Assembly (NCBI GenBank): GCA_009823395.1
Contig: CM020501.1
Coordinates: 10,654,361-10,718,360 of the forward strand
Direction of reading: 5' to 3'
DNA length: 64,000 nucleotides
Source: Thamnaconus septentrionalis
Taxonomy: Eukaryota > Chordata > Actinopteri > Tetraodontiformes > Monacanthidae
Below are positions 49,190 through 61,395 of this stretch, in pieces (position 1 is the stretch's first letter; every line of letters starts with the position of its first letter). Below the pieces are notes generated by a model that was given only the letters and a program-made list of their open reading frames with translations, ran no database searches and had not been told where the DNA came from. A program made the position numbers and the translations under genes.

Positions 49190-49395
49190 TTTGTTGCCAC
49201 TCCCCAGGAGAGCCGAGTTAAAAGACTCAGGAGTGACTCGAGGAAGACGTACACTTTAATCACGCCAGCGAAGTTTCATGAAATTTTCAGCTGGAGACGC
49301 CAACATCTGCTCTCCATTATTAATCACTGTTGTCACCGCCGAGGAGGATCCGGGCGACATGATACACTTGACTTCTGAAGTTACTTACTTTTGAC
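49190..49395. promoter_or_regulatory. Short candidate conserved non-coding element
   Basis: Unique block with ACTTTAATCACGCC, CATGAAATTTTCAGC and CCATTATTAATCACTG, adjacent to a CA microsatellite. Confidence 0.33.
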
Positions 49396-49417
49396 TGTGA
49401 CACAGGTATTACTGACA

Positions 49418-49462
<45 letters not shown>
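49418..49462. repeat. (CACG)n-(CA)n microsatellite
   Basis: Five ACGC units grade into about 14 AC units. Confidence 0.95.
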
Positions 49463-49467
<5 letters not shown>

Positions 49468-49721
49468 TTTTCTTGTAGCACCTGCACACCGACAATAAAA
49501 AAAAAAAGGAGAGGAAAAAAGCAGCCCTGGTTGGGTGATATTAGAGGAAGGGGGGTCGGGGGGGGGGCTGAGTTGAAAATTGAAAAGCAGCTCTTATTAA
49601 GCGGGTAAATTGGACGGCGAGCGGCTGACGGCTCAGTGGCGGAGACAGAATAAAGGGGTTGAGCAGCGTGTTCCGCTCCCCTCGACTAAACACGGCGCTC
49701 CTCCCTGCATTTACAAGCGGC

Positions 49722-49795
49722 CCCTTCTTCTTCTTCTTCTTCTTCTTCTTCTTCTTCTTCTTCTTCTTCCTCCTCCCTCTTCTTCTTCTTCTTCT
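49722..49795. repeat. (CTT)n microsatellite
   Basis: About 16 CTT units, a CCTCCTCC interruption, then five more. Confidence 0.96.
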
Positions 49796-50689
49796 GTCTA
49801 CTTCCCCATTCCATCTTATCAGCAGCGTTTACCTTCTAACGAGGCTAACGCTATCAGCGATATCAAAGTAACACTTTTGTCATGCCGCATTAGGGGCCCC
49901 CTCCTCCTCCGCAACCCCACCCGCCACCCCCCCACTCTACCTGAGCGCCTCTGATCAGGGCCTTGTTTGCAGGGATGGCAAGTGAAAGACAACTGCTTAT
50001 GCATGAGGTGGTGGGCGGAGGGCGGGGTGAGGGTGGGCTTCTGCTCCTTGGTCTCGGGGACGGCAGCCGACGGTGGGCACCTCGCCGTCCCGGCGCCACC
50101 TGCACCCTCTCCTTTCATTCCGGGGAATGGGGGAGGGGGGGTTGGGAGGGAGGCTCGACCACGTCCTCAAGCGGGCTGGGAGTTATCTGAGGTGATGTGC
50201 GGGAACAAGGCGGCCGAGGGGACGCCTGACAAGACCGATTAGGGAGGACAGAGCGGCGAGGGCCTCTCCCCTCGCTCCTCCAAGCATCCAGCACTGAGCT
50301 GAGCTCTGCACTGCGCACAAACAAAGAGGGTCTCCAAGACTTGCAGGAGGAGCCAACTGATGGGGGACCGGCTCTGTGATTTGTAAAACTTTTTTTAATT
50401 ATTATTAATCCCCCCCCCCCCCCCACCACCACACCCCCCCAAACAGTTTAAAGCCCAGGAAGAAAGGTGCAGTCAAAGAAAGAAGTTTCAGTTTTACTGA
50501 ATCTCCTGAACACCTCATCAGCTTCCTCCTCCTGACTGCTCGGATGGACACCCACAGAGCAGCATCTAGCCTCGCCACCAGATGGCGCTTTAGCCCTTTA
50601 GATGTCTCTTTCTTTCCTACACACACACGCTCGCACACACTCACACGTACACAGAGGCCTGCTAAGAATGAATGGATTAGGCCCCGTGT

Positions 50690-51130
50690 AAACAAGCAAC
50701 ATCCACAGAGCGGCATTACGCTTGTATGAGAGGCGCTGGCGCGATGCTGCTGGACCCTCCCCGCTCATTTATTCATTAGGATGCCTGTAGCCGCTAATGA
50801 ATGCACGTCACAATTATTAGTATTCTGTCAAATATTTAGCGCTATAGTTTATTTATTGGCTTTGGTGTAGACTTCGCCGCATTAATTACGTCGGGTGTAA
50901 AATTGGTGGAAACTTCTGATACGACGCCGCCGCCGCGACATTAACAAATCATAACCCCCCTGCCCGCATCAAAATTTCAGGCAAGTTCCCACCGCCGATG
51001 AATATTTAAGCCTCTGCTAATTCTTTTAAATTGTCTTGTACAGACACAATTAATACACACTCTGAAAACATGCATATACATGTTCTCCATTCGCCAAGCC
51101 GCAGCCAGAATGTAAAAGAGTCAGGAAGGA
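50690..51130. promoter_or_regulatory. Strong candidate conserved non-coding element
   Basis: Unique sequence with CATTTATTCATTAGG, GCCGCTAATGAATGC, CACAATTATTAGTATTC, GCCGCATTAATTACG, GATGAATATTTAAGCC, GCTAATTCTTTTAAATTG and CACAATTAATACAC. One of the densest TAAT clusters in the window. Confidence 0.44.
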
Positions 51131-51929
51131 AATGAGTGGAGGTATAGGACGCAGATTGGGGACCTTCTAGAAGATGTGCTGCTGGTTCAAGGCAACAATG
51201 CGTGATCGATATGCACGCGCCTGTTCACTCCTCCGAACGCCCGGCGGTGCTGCTCCGCTAACACGGGCTTCATTAACACTCGGCAGCGAGGGGGAGAGAA
51301 GGGAGTCAGACATGGGGGGGGGGGCAATGTTTGACTGTCACATCACTCGAATGTCAGTGAATTAATCCATCAATGAGGAACACTGACAAACGTGACGGAC
51401 GCAAATTCAAAACGGAGAAAACAAAAAGAACAAAATAAATTCAAGCGATCGGAGGGAGGCTGGAATTCTTGTGTAACAGGCTGCCGGACGCTGGCAGCTC
51501 AGCACTGCAGCACCGACTCGGGCCGACTGAAGGACGGGCGGTCTGTGGGAAAGACCTGCCTCAGCCCTTCACGCTCCCCTGCTCATCGCTCAGCCACCCA
51601 GGGAGCCGTGTCCTTCATGGGACCTCCACCTCGCGCTGCCCTGATCGCGCCTTTCTACATTTCTGCCTCTCGCTAGCTTCCACTCTATGGATCCGCACGC
51701 CTGTGTGTGTGTGTGTGTGTGTTTTTGGGGTTGTGGCGGAGGGCGAATGAGCGGCCTCGCTAATTGGTGATCAGGGGACAGGGTGTCGCGCTAGGTGGTG
51801 GCCTCTTGATGACGAGCGGGTGCCAAAGGGGCCGAGGTAAATGTAACCGAAAGGTTGAAGCTGGATGTGTACGATAAGAAAAAAAAAAAGGATCCAACGC
51901 TGTGCAGCACAAAAGATGCTCACAAGCCG

Positions 51930-52720
51930 CGTTGCGCCTGGTGAACGCTGGCTCCTAATTCGAACGTTTCGCCGACGTGTTTTGATGCCGACGTTGATTG
52001 ACAGCGGATAATTGCGGCGGCCTTTTGGAATAACTGATCAAAAAGACCCCCGTGCACCTCCTTGGGCGGCCGACTCGGCTCCTGCCTCTGCCGCAGGTGA
52101 GAATAAACATTTGAATAGCGCAGGACAGCGGAGGAATAAAAGGGCCTCTGGTGTCTCGCGGCTTCAAATGAACAAACAGCTGTGTTGCTGCCGAGAGAGA
52201 GAGAGGGAGAGAGAGAGAGAGCTGAGCCGTGTGGCCGGACCCCCGTGCCCTTTCCCTGTTGCCTCGGCTGGCTGTAAACAGAGTGAGAGGCAGGGAAGGT
52301 CGAGGCGCGCTGCCTGGGAGCCGCTAATTACAACAATAATGGAGGCTGATGGCAGGTCCTCACAGGCCAAGTCTCCCAGTGAAGGACCTCCGCCGGTTAG
52401 CGCCGCTGCTTTTTCCTGTTGTTTGACATTAGCGCGTACCTGCTCACGGTGGCCCATTAAGGCGGTGGGTGTCTGCAGCTGGTTGCATCATGTCAAAAAA
52501 GCCCCCCCCCCCACCACCTACAAGCTGGTCTCTGGCCTAGCATAGCGAAAGCCTAATGAGCTGGCGTTAGCGTCAACAGCGGCTAATGCTGTGGGGAGGA
52601 GCGGGCAGGGTCGGGTCAGGGAAGTGATGTTAGCGCTAGGGTGGCTAACACACCGGAGCTGAGATCCTGATTAGTGCTCATAAATAATGCAGCGTGCGTG
52701 GCGCCAGTCAGAGAGCGGGG
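51930..52720. promoter_or_regulatory. Candidate regulatory region, CpG-containing
   Basis: Unique pieces (CCTAATTCGAAC, GTTGATTGACAGCGG, CTAATTACAACAATAATGG, GCCTAATGAGCTGG, GCTCATAAATAATGC) are interrupted by a short AG run (52194-52221) and a C-run (52502-52512). A 177-codon open frame across it is compositional with no domain. Confidence 0.3.
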
Positions 52721-52977
52721 ATTGGCCGCCGTGTGTCGAGGCTGCGTAACGATGACAGGGAACCTGTGTGAGGTCGCAGCCAGTCAGGCTAAAGCCACTG
52801 ATTCAACGGGAATCACCGCAGCTGATGAGAGAAGTCGCCAGCCACGGCTGCCACGTGCATTTGTTGAGATTATTCTCTATTGACTTAAAAAAAAAAAAAA
52901 ATTAGCAACCGCATTAACCAGCTGTTGTCTGACAGACTTATTAAATTTTTAAAAGGTTAGATAGTTATCTAACTGGC

Positions 52978-53055
52978 GACTAGTACAGGGCGTCACCCTG
53001 TCTTCAACTTATGACAGCTAGGATTGGCTCCAGCAGACCCCTGCAACCATGAATT
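52978..53055 (+). mobile_element. Fragment of a teleost SINE/LINE tail
   Basis: The run TACAGGGCGTCACCCTGTCT, TATGACAGCTAGGATTGGCT, CCAGCAGACCCCTGCAACC resembles the widespread fish repeat tail that reads roughly 'agggtgtaccccgcct...cagctgggataggctccagc...ccccgcgaccct'. The head is missing. Confidence 0.6.
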
Positions 53056-53586
53056 TTTTTTAGCGCACATTGTGAGAAGGGAACATTATTAATGATCAGT
53101 GAGCACAACACTGGCCAAACAGGCAGCTGCTAACTATTTAGAACAACTGTGGCAAGAAAAAGTGCAGCTCTCTCATGCCCGGGAAATAACGCCGGCTATC
53201 GCTAATTGTGGCTAACAGCGGAAAAGTTTGCTATGGTTCCGTGGGCTTACATTACGTTTCAGCTGAGAAATGCAAAGTTCATGTCTTTTGTCATGAATCT
53301 AGACAAGGAGAATCTAAATTGACATCAAGAGAGAAAGACAAATTAGAAATAAATCTGAAAACAATATTTGTGAAAACGTAAGCGTCTATACATATAATAC
53401 TACTTTTTCAATATATATTTTGTGTTTAAAATTTTTTAATATTGAGAAAATATATTTTGTTATGAATTATTCACAAATTATATTCAAAAGAGACTTTTTT
53501 CTGTACTGAGTTATTTCTGTGTATCACCATCACTTTGCAAATCTCAATGCAGTCTTGCAAAAAAATCCACTAGATTTCTAGTCTCT

Positions 53587-53642
53587 GAGTTTTTAGTGTA
53601 AAAATTCAGTGTCCATGTGAGTTTTTAGTGTAAAAACTCAGT
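53587..53642. repeat. 24-bp direct repeat that is also self-complementary
   Basis: GAGTTTTTAGTGTAAAAA plus TTCAGT or CTCAGT occurs twice (53587-53610 and 53619-53642) with one mismatch and an 8-bp spacer. Each unit is itself an inverted repeat (GAGTTTTTA...TAAAAACTC), perfect in the second unit. Confidence 0.85.
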
Positions 53643-54064
53643 AACTGGCTGACAAATTGTCTTCACGATGTGAGAGGTTGTCAGACACCAGCCCTGTCAA
53701 AGTTTCCAAGTGTGCGGTGGTCATCAGATGGACATATGCCACCGCAGAGCCGAGCGCCGCCGCGAGGCGCGCTGCCCGCTGCAGGCTGCAGGGCTTCACA
53801 CTTGGATACGTGTCACTTTGAGAGGCCGTGGGGGACAGAGTTCAGGGGTCAAATCCATTCACGCAAGGATTGAGAGGGACTTCCTGCTTGACGGCTGACA
53901 AGTCGCGCGTTGCTATGGGAACGCTGGGTCTGAACTCTGCCCTCGATGAGGACCAGAGGAGAGCAGGAGACTTCATAACAAAAGTCTGTTCAGCCAAATC
54001 AAGTGGGAGAGCAGCAGTGGGGGGTGGGTGGGGAGTCGTGCATGTGAAATTCACCCAGTAACCA

Positions 54065-54720
54065 GGGTGGGAAAAAAAAGGTTTATAAAAGAATTTTCTC
54101 TATTTGGTATATTTTTGTAAAGGTGTGAGTGCACCACCAGCAGCAACCCATACAATAAAATGTGTCCATGTGAGAATTTTCTCATTTTTAATTTTGACTG
54201 CATAGCACTGAATTGTAAATAAGTCAATATTATGAAAAGACAAAGACAGGAAAAGATACACAGACCAAAAAAATGCTTCTGCAAGCACAACAACTCAGCA
54301 CCTTGAAGTGATAACAATAAAAAATAATTTGTACTTGAATGATTATATATTGGAGTGTGGTCCAAACACTTTTGTTTGCAAAAAACAATAAAAAAAAAAA
54401 GAAAAAAACATCAGCTAATGGTCAAATCTTCCCACAGCCCCTTTTTTCAGGTGTCCTCTACCAAGATTTTACCCTGTAGGATTCACACGTTTGCGAGCAA
54501 ACACATAGGTAGCCGTCTCATATCAACAAGTTGATTTTCCGAAGCCAATTTCACTACGTCTGGTAAATCCAAAGGTGCCAATCGCAGACTAGTTGCAGGA
54601 GCATAAGACAGAACACACAACCACTGAGGCTCTTTCTTTTCGGGCGGAAAAAACTAGATGAGTTTTGGGGGAGGAAATGCCCCAGGACTCAGCTTCTTAA
54701 TCAATTAGTCCCCGGGAATC
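54065..54720. other. AT-rich intergenic sequence, nothing recognised
   Basis: A-rich patches near 54390-54410. No exon or repeat family. Confidence 0.45.
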
Positions 54721-55486
54721 CACAGAGGTAGCAGCAAACCGATGGTGTGTAATGAGGCGGTCCTTGTGCGAACAGGAGGGAAAACAGGAGGACAAAAAAA
54801 CGACGTGTGAGAAATCAAAACAACAAACAAAAATGACTCAATTATGAGGGGAAAAAAGCAGTGAGAGAAACCAAAGCAGGGGGCAAACAGTCCTGGGCAC
54901 AAATAAACAGGAAGGAATCTGGACAAACACAGGGGGTGGGTGGTGGGGGGGATTCAATTACTTATGACACACACACAGACACACACAGACACATTCTCAC
55001 GTACACAATCGCCCTCCTCCCCCGCCTCCTGCACACACAATGATGGCTCAGAGTCAAGTCCAGACGAGGGCATGCATCTGAAACCAAGAGTGAATCCATA
55101 TTACATGTGTAGTGTGCTGTCTGTCTGGGTCCGGCCCATCAATTATGAATAGAAATATACAGGCTCCCCAAGCCGGGCGCTGGTGTCTCTGCACTTGTAA
55201 AGGATTTCTTAAAAGGGGCGACTGACACGCAGGTTTGTCATTCACATGCACAGCCAGGACTTGAGAGACTGAAGGGTTCCTGCTCTCTTACGCTCCCACG
55301 CCAGGGGAACCCCCCCCACCACCACCACCACCACCCCAGAGCTTTCATTTAGGGGCCGGTCCCCCCCTTGTAGCGCCGTGAAGTAGAAGTTGAGTGAAGC
55401 ACCGGACGAGTCCGAGAGGGAAAAAATCAAACCAGGTGACGCGCATAACAATGTCAAAGTGTCGCACAGGCTAGGAGAGGCTAGAC

Positions 55487-55870
55487 CAGGCGTGGGCAAA
55501 CTACGGCCCGGGGATCGCCCGCGGCCCGTAAAGCTTTTTAATCCGTCCCACCCAACTTGAAGAAATTATATTTATAGTAAGCAAGTCATGAAACAGCTGG
55601 ATTTCATCATTTTTTACAGTGTTTTAGGAGTCATTTCAATAAAGAGCTGAAGACAGTGGAGGCTTCAAAGACACAGATTTTGGAGTAACTTTGCTTTTGT
55701 TCAGTTTCAATTGACATTAAAGCACATTTTCTACATATCCAATGATATATTTTTTTCTCCTATGAGGTGGGGCACCAAAACACTCCATCCATCTGCTCCT
55801 GCTCCGGCACCGTGGTCAAATTTTAGAACCCATTGTGGCTCCAACATTCAAAAAAGTTTGCCCATGCCAG
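55487..55870. mobile_element. Probable hAT-type MITE, second copy type
   Basis: Starts CAGGCGTGGGCAAACTACGG and ends AAAGTTTGCCCATGCCAG, an inverted pair (GGCRTGGGCAAACT). The interior is non-coding, 384 bp overall. The flanking 8-mers GGCTAGAC and GCGTAGGC agree at five of eight positions, consistent with a decayed 8-bp target duplication. The left-end motif (GGGCAAACTACGGCCCG) is typical of vertebrate hAT MITEs. Confidence 0.72.
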
Positions 55871-56921
55871 GCGTAGGCCGTCATACGTGCGCAGCCCCTG
55901 GTGTCGTTCAGAAGAAAGAAAAAAAAATAGCAGCGCAGAAAAAGGGGTCTTTTGTTGCTCTGCGCGTGATCAGAGCGAGAAAAAAACAAAACAAAACAAC
56001 AAACAACAAACCCAGAGAAACGCCTCGTGCACCGTCGTTGCACGTCGTCGTCCCATTAATCAGAAACTAAACAGCCCCAAATCTACCAAGGATTAAAACA
56101 AAGCGCCCCACCTTTGTGTGTGTGTAAGTGCGTGTGTGTGTGTGTGTTTACGTGCAAATCTAACACTCGGCTACGACTCGCTGCAGGAGCGGGGAGCACG
56201 TGTAGCTGGCAAAACAAATTTGCAATTCTCCTTGTCTATTCACAAGCCCCCAGTGTACGGCACGTGCCCTCTAGAGACGGAACAAACGGCGGTTAAGATG
56301 TTTAAAAGGCTTTGCTTTCTCAGATACCTGAGCCGCTGAATACCAATAGAGCGCAGCCGCCGCTGCTGCTGCCGTTTGGGGATGGAGGGGGGCGGGCGAC
56401 AAGGTACTACAGTGGGAGCCGGCGGGGAAAACGCCGCTTTCCTCAAGGGCAAAAATGTGCTTAATGTCTTTTTTCCCCCCTCCTTCTTCTTCTGAGCGCC
56501 GAACGTGCTGAACGTGTGCCTGGTTTTGTCGGCCTGTTGTATGTCTGAGTGGCGGTAAACAGCCAGCGAGAGCCGCCGTCCCCTTCCACTGGCGCCGCGT
56601 ACCCCACTGATTTCTAAAAGGTCACTGTCATTATTGTTGCTTAGCAACCTTGTATGTGGAGCCATAGGTGTGCGCCGTACAGTAACGCGCGTCTGTGTGT
56701 CTGCGTGTGTGTGGAGCGAGTAGTGAGATCGCTGCAAAACAGGAGCAGAATGACTGAAATTCAGCAGTAATGTTCACATTGTTTGTAACACATCCAGATG
56801 TTTTTATGGACAGAAATAAATGTGCGGCGATGGCTACAGCTAAAAAAAAAAGAAGAGATAACAAGTAGTTTGAAGTGAAGTTAAAGTGAATCATCTCCAA
56901 AGATTATGAAAGAAATCCTCC

Positions 56922-57205
56922 AGGTGCAGTGGTCAGTTAGCACTGTCACCTCAGAGTCTGAGGTTTGCGGGTTCGATCCCCTGGACTGGATCCCTTTCTG
57001 TGCGACATTCACAAGTTCTCAGCGTGGGTTCTCTCCAGCTTCTCCTGCTTCCTCCAACTACCCAAAAACATGCACATGAGGTCAATTGGGAATTCTAAGT
57101 TGGCCATAGAAATGAGTGCAAGTGTGAATGGTTGTGCGTCTTCCCATGTGACAGCAACTTGTCCGGGGTGTAACAATGCCTTGGATGGATATGGTGAATA
57201 ATAAT
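56922..57205 (+). mobile_element. tRNA-derived SINE
   Basis: The head has an A-box-like TGGTCAGTTAG (about 56930-56940) and a perfect B box GGTTCGATCCC (56970-56980), spaced as in a tRNA gene. The body follows the conserved fish SINE order: GTTCTCAGCGTGGGTTCTCTCC, TCCTGCTTCCTCCAACTACCC, AAAACATGCACATGAGGTCAATTGGGAATTCTAAGTTGGCC in pieces, then GTGTGAATGGTTGTG and CTTGTCCGGGGTGTAAC. Diverged but nearly full length. It is not a functional tRNA because the clover-leaf 3' half is absent. Confidence 0.75.
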
Positions 57206-57704
57206 GGGATATTTGGTGAGAAATGTTAGAAACACAGGAGATGGAATGTCCTCAGTAGCTTTGGCCGACTGGGAACTGGACTTTGAGTTTTGGAATGTCA
57301 GAGTGAAAGTTCTAATAATGTGCATTTTATATTAAAAAAAGAAAAAGAAAAAAAAAGAGCATGACTTTGAAAGGCAGCTGTATTGCTAAAGATTTAAACC
57401 AAAAAACTTTCCGACTTGGTTGTTCCTGGTTGGCCAAAAAAACAGTGAAACAGTGAAAGGAGGAGCAAGTGGGAGCTGTGGGCAGAGATTTGCTGTGACA
57501 GCAATGAGAAGCCACCAATAGGAGGCGCTGCGCTGTGACAAATAGGCTCCACTGCTACCAAAGACATCTGATTGGTCCTTTTGAATGTGACAGCTAGAAA
57601 CAGCAGTCCAGTTAATTTGTGTTGGCAGTTTCCCTTGGCAACATGTGAAAGACTGAAAGTGACTTTTTGCACCATTTTAAGTGAACTTGTGTTTAACAAG
57701 CCTT

Positions 57705-57733
57705 GTTTTTTTTTTTTTTTTTTTTAAAAAAAC
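57705..57733. repeat. Poly(T)/poly(A) palindromic run
   Basis: About 22 T followed directly by seven A. Nearby sequence (57240-57900) shows no gene. Confidence 0.85.
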
Positions 57734-57889
57734 AAACACACAAACCAATAACAGGACCCAGACATCCGTCTTATTTACCAGTTTGTTGTTCGTTCAGGAT
57801 TCTGGGCGTTTAGCGACTGACGTCTGCATCTGGCGGTGCGACGTCCTTGCCCGCCGTGACGGAAGTTGGTTCTGAGTTATTATTGGACA

Positions 57890-58110
57890 ATAAAGCCAGT
57901 GTAGGGTATGTACAGAGCCCACTATAGAGGCTGAGTGATCTCCGAGTCATGTACCATTTGTGGTGCTTGATGGATTTCCCCCTCGCGCCGCTCCCTCAGC
58001 TCAGTGGGGAGACGGCAGGGCTGATAAGGTGATTTATCTGCACCATTCCACCTGCTGTAATGGATGGCACATCCACCTTTCCCTGAAACTTCATCATCTC
58101 ACAGCTGCAG
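57890..58110. promoter_or_regulatory. Candidate conserved non-coding element
   Basis: Unique sequence with GGACAATAAAGCC, GATAAGGTGATTTATCTGC (GATA-like pair) and CACCTGCTGTAATGG. No coding support. Confidence 0.33.
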
Positions 58111-58248
58111 CCCCCGCAGTCCCGCCCACCCGTTCTCGGGAAGAGGCGAGGGGGAAAAACGAAACGGACGTGCGGGTAAAAGAGAGAAAAAGAAGAAGAA
58201 AAACAGACTAACCAGCGAGTGACTTCTGTTCCACACTTTCCAGACAAG

Positions 58249-58251
<3 letters not shown>

Positions 58252-58303
<52 letters not shown>
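58252..58303. repeat. (GT)n microsatellite
   Basis: About 26 GT units. Confidence 0.96.
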
Positions 58304-58305
<2 letters not shown>

Positions 58306-58944
58306 GGGGATGACACCGAGCCCTGAGAAGCAACTCAATTGCTCTCAGATGTCGAGGAGAACCAAACTATTGGATGTGACTGGGATACGGGTTGCCACTA
58401 CTGGCGCTTTGAACGATTCTTTGATTCCTTCATCGGGCCCATCGGTCCTTCGGGGCTCTGTTCTGTGTTTACGTTGAATAGCTTCCAGGGCTACAAAAAA
58501 TGACGGACATCCAAGAAAACAAGCACCTGTGTGCTGAGATCCACAGATCAACAACAACTTAGTGCCGTAGAAGGCAGTGAAAGCTGACACAGGGCCGCTT
58601 GTCAGTTCAAATTCCCACAGAGTGAATAAAAAGTAGAAAACTGGAAGTAATTGAAAAGAAATCTGCATATTCTTAGGTGTTTACTAAAATACATTTTCCA
58701 AGTTTTTGGTTGTTTTTTTTGCCTCCTTTATTGTTTTGCCATCAGCCTCTGTTGGATGCAGCAGTTCACATGGTTTGGGAACAGTTTCAAATATATCTTA
58801 ATGAACTGTGGATTTGATTTTGATTTGTATAATGGCTGCAAATAGAATTTTTTTGTGTAATGTTAAATCAATGCTAACAATAGCTGGCGTAGCCTAGCCT
58901 AGGTTCTCTTTATTTCAACCTTCCCCCTGCCACAGCGAATCTTA

Positions 58945-59305
58945 CACTGCGTTTCCATTACGCAGTTTTAGCACCACTCACCTCTACTCGATTTTGGTTG
59001 CTTTCCATACAAACCGACTAGATCAGAATAACTGAAGCACTGAAGATAAAAGCACACAGTCGCTGTTGGAAGGTTTTTGATTTTGTTTTAAATTGTGGGT
59101 TCTATTTTCCAGTTTCATGAATCATACCGTGTCGTCGCTCCCAGTCCAATCAGTGTCCAGCACCCTGTTGACCTCACTCGCCTCGACTGGAACCTCAGCG
59201 GTGTAGGTGTTAAACTGTTTTTCGCTGGTACCTGCTACTACCACCTAATGGAAAAGCTTAAAATCCGAGTAGAGCTGAGCAGGTGCTAGTGGAAAAGCGC
59301 CACTA
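58945..59305. mobile_element. Degenerate MITE-like element
   Basis: Left end GTTTCCATTACGCAGTTTTAGCACC and right end GGTGCTAGTGGAAAAGCGCC form an imperfect inverted pair. The inner motifs CTCTACTCG and CTCGCCTCGACTGGAACC recall a common fish MITE with ACTCGACTC-type repeats. No transposase. Confidence 0.5.
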
Positions 59306-59329
59306 GAGAGTCGGCATGTGTTTTCAGGT

Positions 59330-59440
59330 CCAATGCCCTTCATGACACAACCCTTCACATTTATCCAGGCCAGGGATCGAACTAGAGACCTCCAGTCTCA
59401 GGGCGGACACTCTGCCAGTAGGACACTGTCGCTAGGTACC
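59330..59440 (-). mobile_element. tRNA-headed SINE fragment
   Basis: On the minus strand the head has an A-box-like CTGGCAGAGTGTCC and a B box AGTTCGATCCC (complement of 59373-59383). The body on the + strand includes ATGCCCTTCATGACACAACC and CACATTTATCCAGGC, a phrase shared with abundant teleost SINE/LINE repeats. Truncated. Confidence 0.6.
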
Positions 59441-59789
59441 ATGCTAAACATGAACTATGGACTAAACTACTGGTCCAAACGGGGAAAATAATCAACACAA
59501 ACCAGTGGCAGAGTATTGGTGTGATGGTGGTGATCAAGGTTCCTCCTCCAGCCAATGAAATGTAGGTTGGGTCAGACCCAACCCAGGGTACACATGGAAA
59601 TGAAAACATTTATCCCAAAGTGTAAATTATAAGATAAGCCAGTTTTCAAATCTCAATGGAAAATCGAAATGATAAACATGGGACAGACTAGAGTTTGTAT
59701 GATTATGGTACATGTAGCACAGTTCCTTCGGTGGTAAACCAACCAGCACTTTGCATTTATATTCAAATATGAACCAGTGATTCTAAAAG

Positions 59790-60240
59790 GCTTACATCCA
59801 CCCGGTGACCATTTCCTTCTGTACATGAAAGACGTATAGATGTTTGCCGTAATCTGCGCCTTTGTTCCCCTCAGACCAAATTATTATTGTAACACCTCAG
59901 AGGGGAGAGCAATTAACCCCAGTGGCGGAACACAGCAGCGCGCCCCTGGCTTCTGGCTGACTCACACTGGCTCTCAGCAGCGGAGAGGAAGGAGCGCGTG
60001 CGGCTGAGGGAGGTGGGAGAGGCGGCGGTGGGGGAGGGAGACAATCAATAGCAGATCAAAGTGTTTTAGCTTACCTTGGGCTGTCCAGACCCACGGAGCG
60101 GGGGAGAGCTATTGTAATCAGCGAAGACACTGTTTACTCGCCCAGGCTTCCCAAGGCAGAGCAGAGGAGTGTGGGCGCCGGGCAGGCCGCTACATTAAAC
60201 CACCATCTGAAATTATTAGAGGGATGAAAAACAAAAAAGC
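59790..60240. promoter_or_regulatory. Strong candidate conserved non-coding element
   Basis: Unique sequence with CAAATTATTATTGTAACACC, GAGCAATTAACCCC, GACAATCAATAGCAGATCAAAG (TCF/LEF-like ATCAAAG) and GAGCTATTGTAATCAGCG. A GGGA-rich patch lies in the middle. Confidence 0.42.
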
Positions 60241-60249
60241 CGCTTTATG

Positions 60250-61030
60250 TCTGTGATAAAAAAAACAAACCAAACAAAAGATTTATTTCCACATTCACAC
60301 AAAATGTCAGTGCACATGCAACACACACACACACATGCTAGTACACATGCCGTTTTAAAAAAACACCAGTTCAGACACAATGATTTCTGGGTTGCTAAAA
60401 TCAAGAGATTTTAGAAAAAAAATTAATTCCACCTTGACAGAGGCTCTTGTTAAAAAAAATGCCATGAATGCTAAGCAACATTTACATGCTAGTATTTAGC
60501 ACATGCTAATGTACGGTTACAGTCAAAAAAAAAAAAAGGTAAGAACTTCAAATCACTACAACAGCAGCTCTGTTCAGTCACATCTTGGCCTGATCTTCAT
60601 TTCGCGTACGTATCACTGCAGCCATGACATGAATGTTATTGTTAGCAGCAACAACAACTCTGACAGCTACAGGTGGAAAGAATGTATTGGAGAGGCGGCG
60701 GACAAGATGATGGCAGAGTCACACATGCGTATCACCGATGAGTTGTGTACTTCAATGTTACACAAGGAAAACAGCTCAAATAATTTAAAAAAATTGTAAT
60801 AAAAATTATAATTAAATATAGAACAAAATAATAAAACCATGCATTTATCCTGAAAATTTTGTGTCAGATCTGTTATTGGTCAGATCACCTGTACAAATTC
60901 CTGCATCAAAACAAAACAAACAAAGAGCAGAAGAACCTGTGTTATGTGCAGGTTTAGCCGTGCAATGGGTGGACGACTGACGCGTTGACATTGACCCTTG
61001 ACACCAAGCGATACGTCCTCCAAGCTGTAA
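60250..61030. other. AT-rich intergenic sequence, nothing recognised
   Basis: Short AC run near 60320-60334 and A-runs. Open frames have no domain. Confidence 0.45.
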
Positions 61031-61376
61031 AAAGCCTGTCTGAAACAAGGTGGTGTGGGAGGGGGGGGCAGACAGAGAGGAAAATGGAAGAGCAGGGGAG
61101 TAAAGGGGGGGAGGAGGCAGAGGAGGAGGAGGAGGAGGACTGACGTGCTGATCTTCTATGAAGGGAAAGAGGAGTCAGGGGGCGGCTGATGGGGCGACTT
61201 TCAGCCAAAGTGAAACCGTTGTGTCGGCTGTTTTCTGCTCATTCCGTTTCCTGTTGTGTGTCCATCTTTGGTCATCTGGGCTGCCCCGACCCCCCGACCC
61301 CCACCTCCCCACCCCCATCTAGCCTCCTCCGACCACACACCACACGTGTCACTGGCCTGGACCAGACTGGAGGAGG

Positions 61377-61395
61377 GAGGGGGGGGGGGGGGGGG
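61377..61395. repeat. Poly(G) run
   Basis: An uninterrupted G run of about 18 in a G-rich region (61060-61400). The other strand would be poly(C). Confidence 0.8.

Noticed and set aside
52012..52545. 177-codon + strand open frame
   Set aside because: It is interrupted by an (RE)n stretch from an AG microsatellite and a poly-C run, with no domain or splice sites.
56922..56990. Functional tRNA gene
   Set aside because: A- and B-box-like motifs are present, but the acceptor stem and 3' half do not pair and the sequence continues into a SINE body.
59364..59440. Minus-strand tRNA gene
   Set aside because: Box motifs only. Flanking sequence matches a common fish repeat, so a SINE fragment is the better reading.
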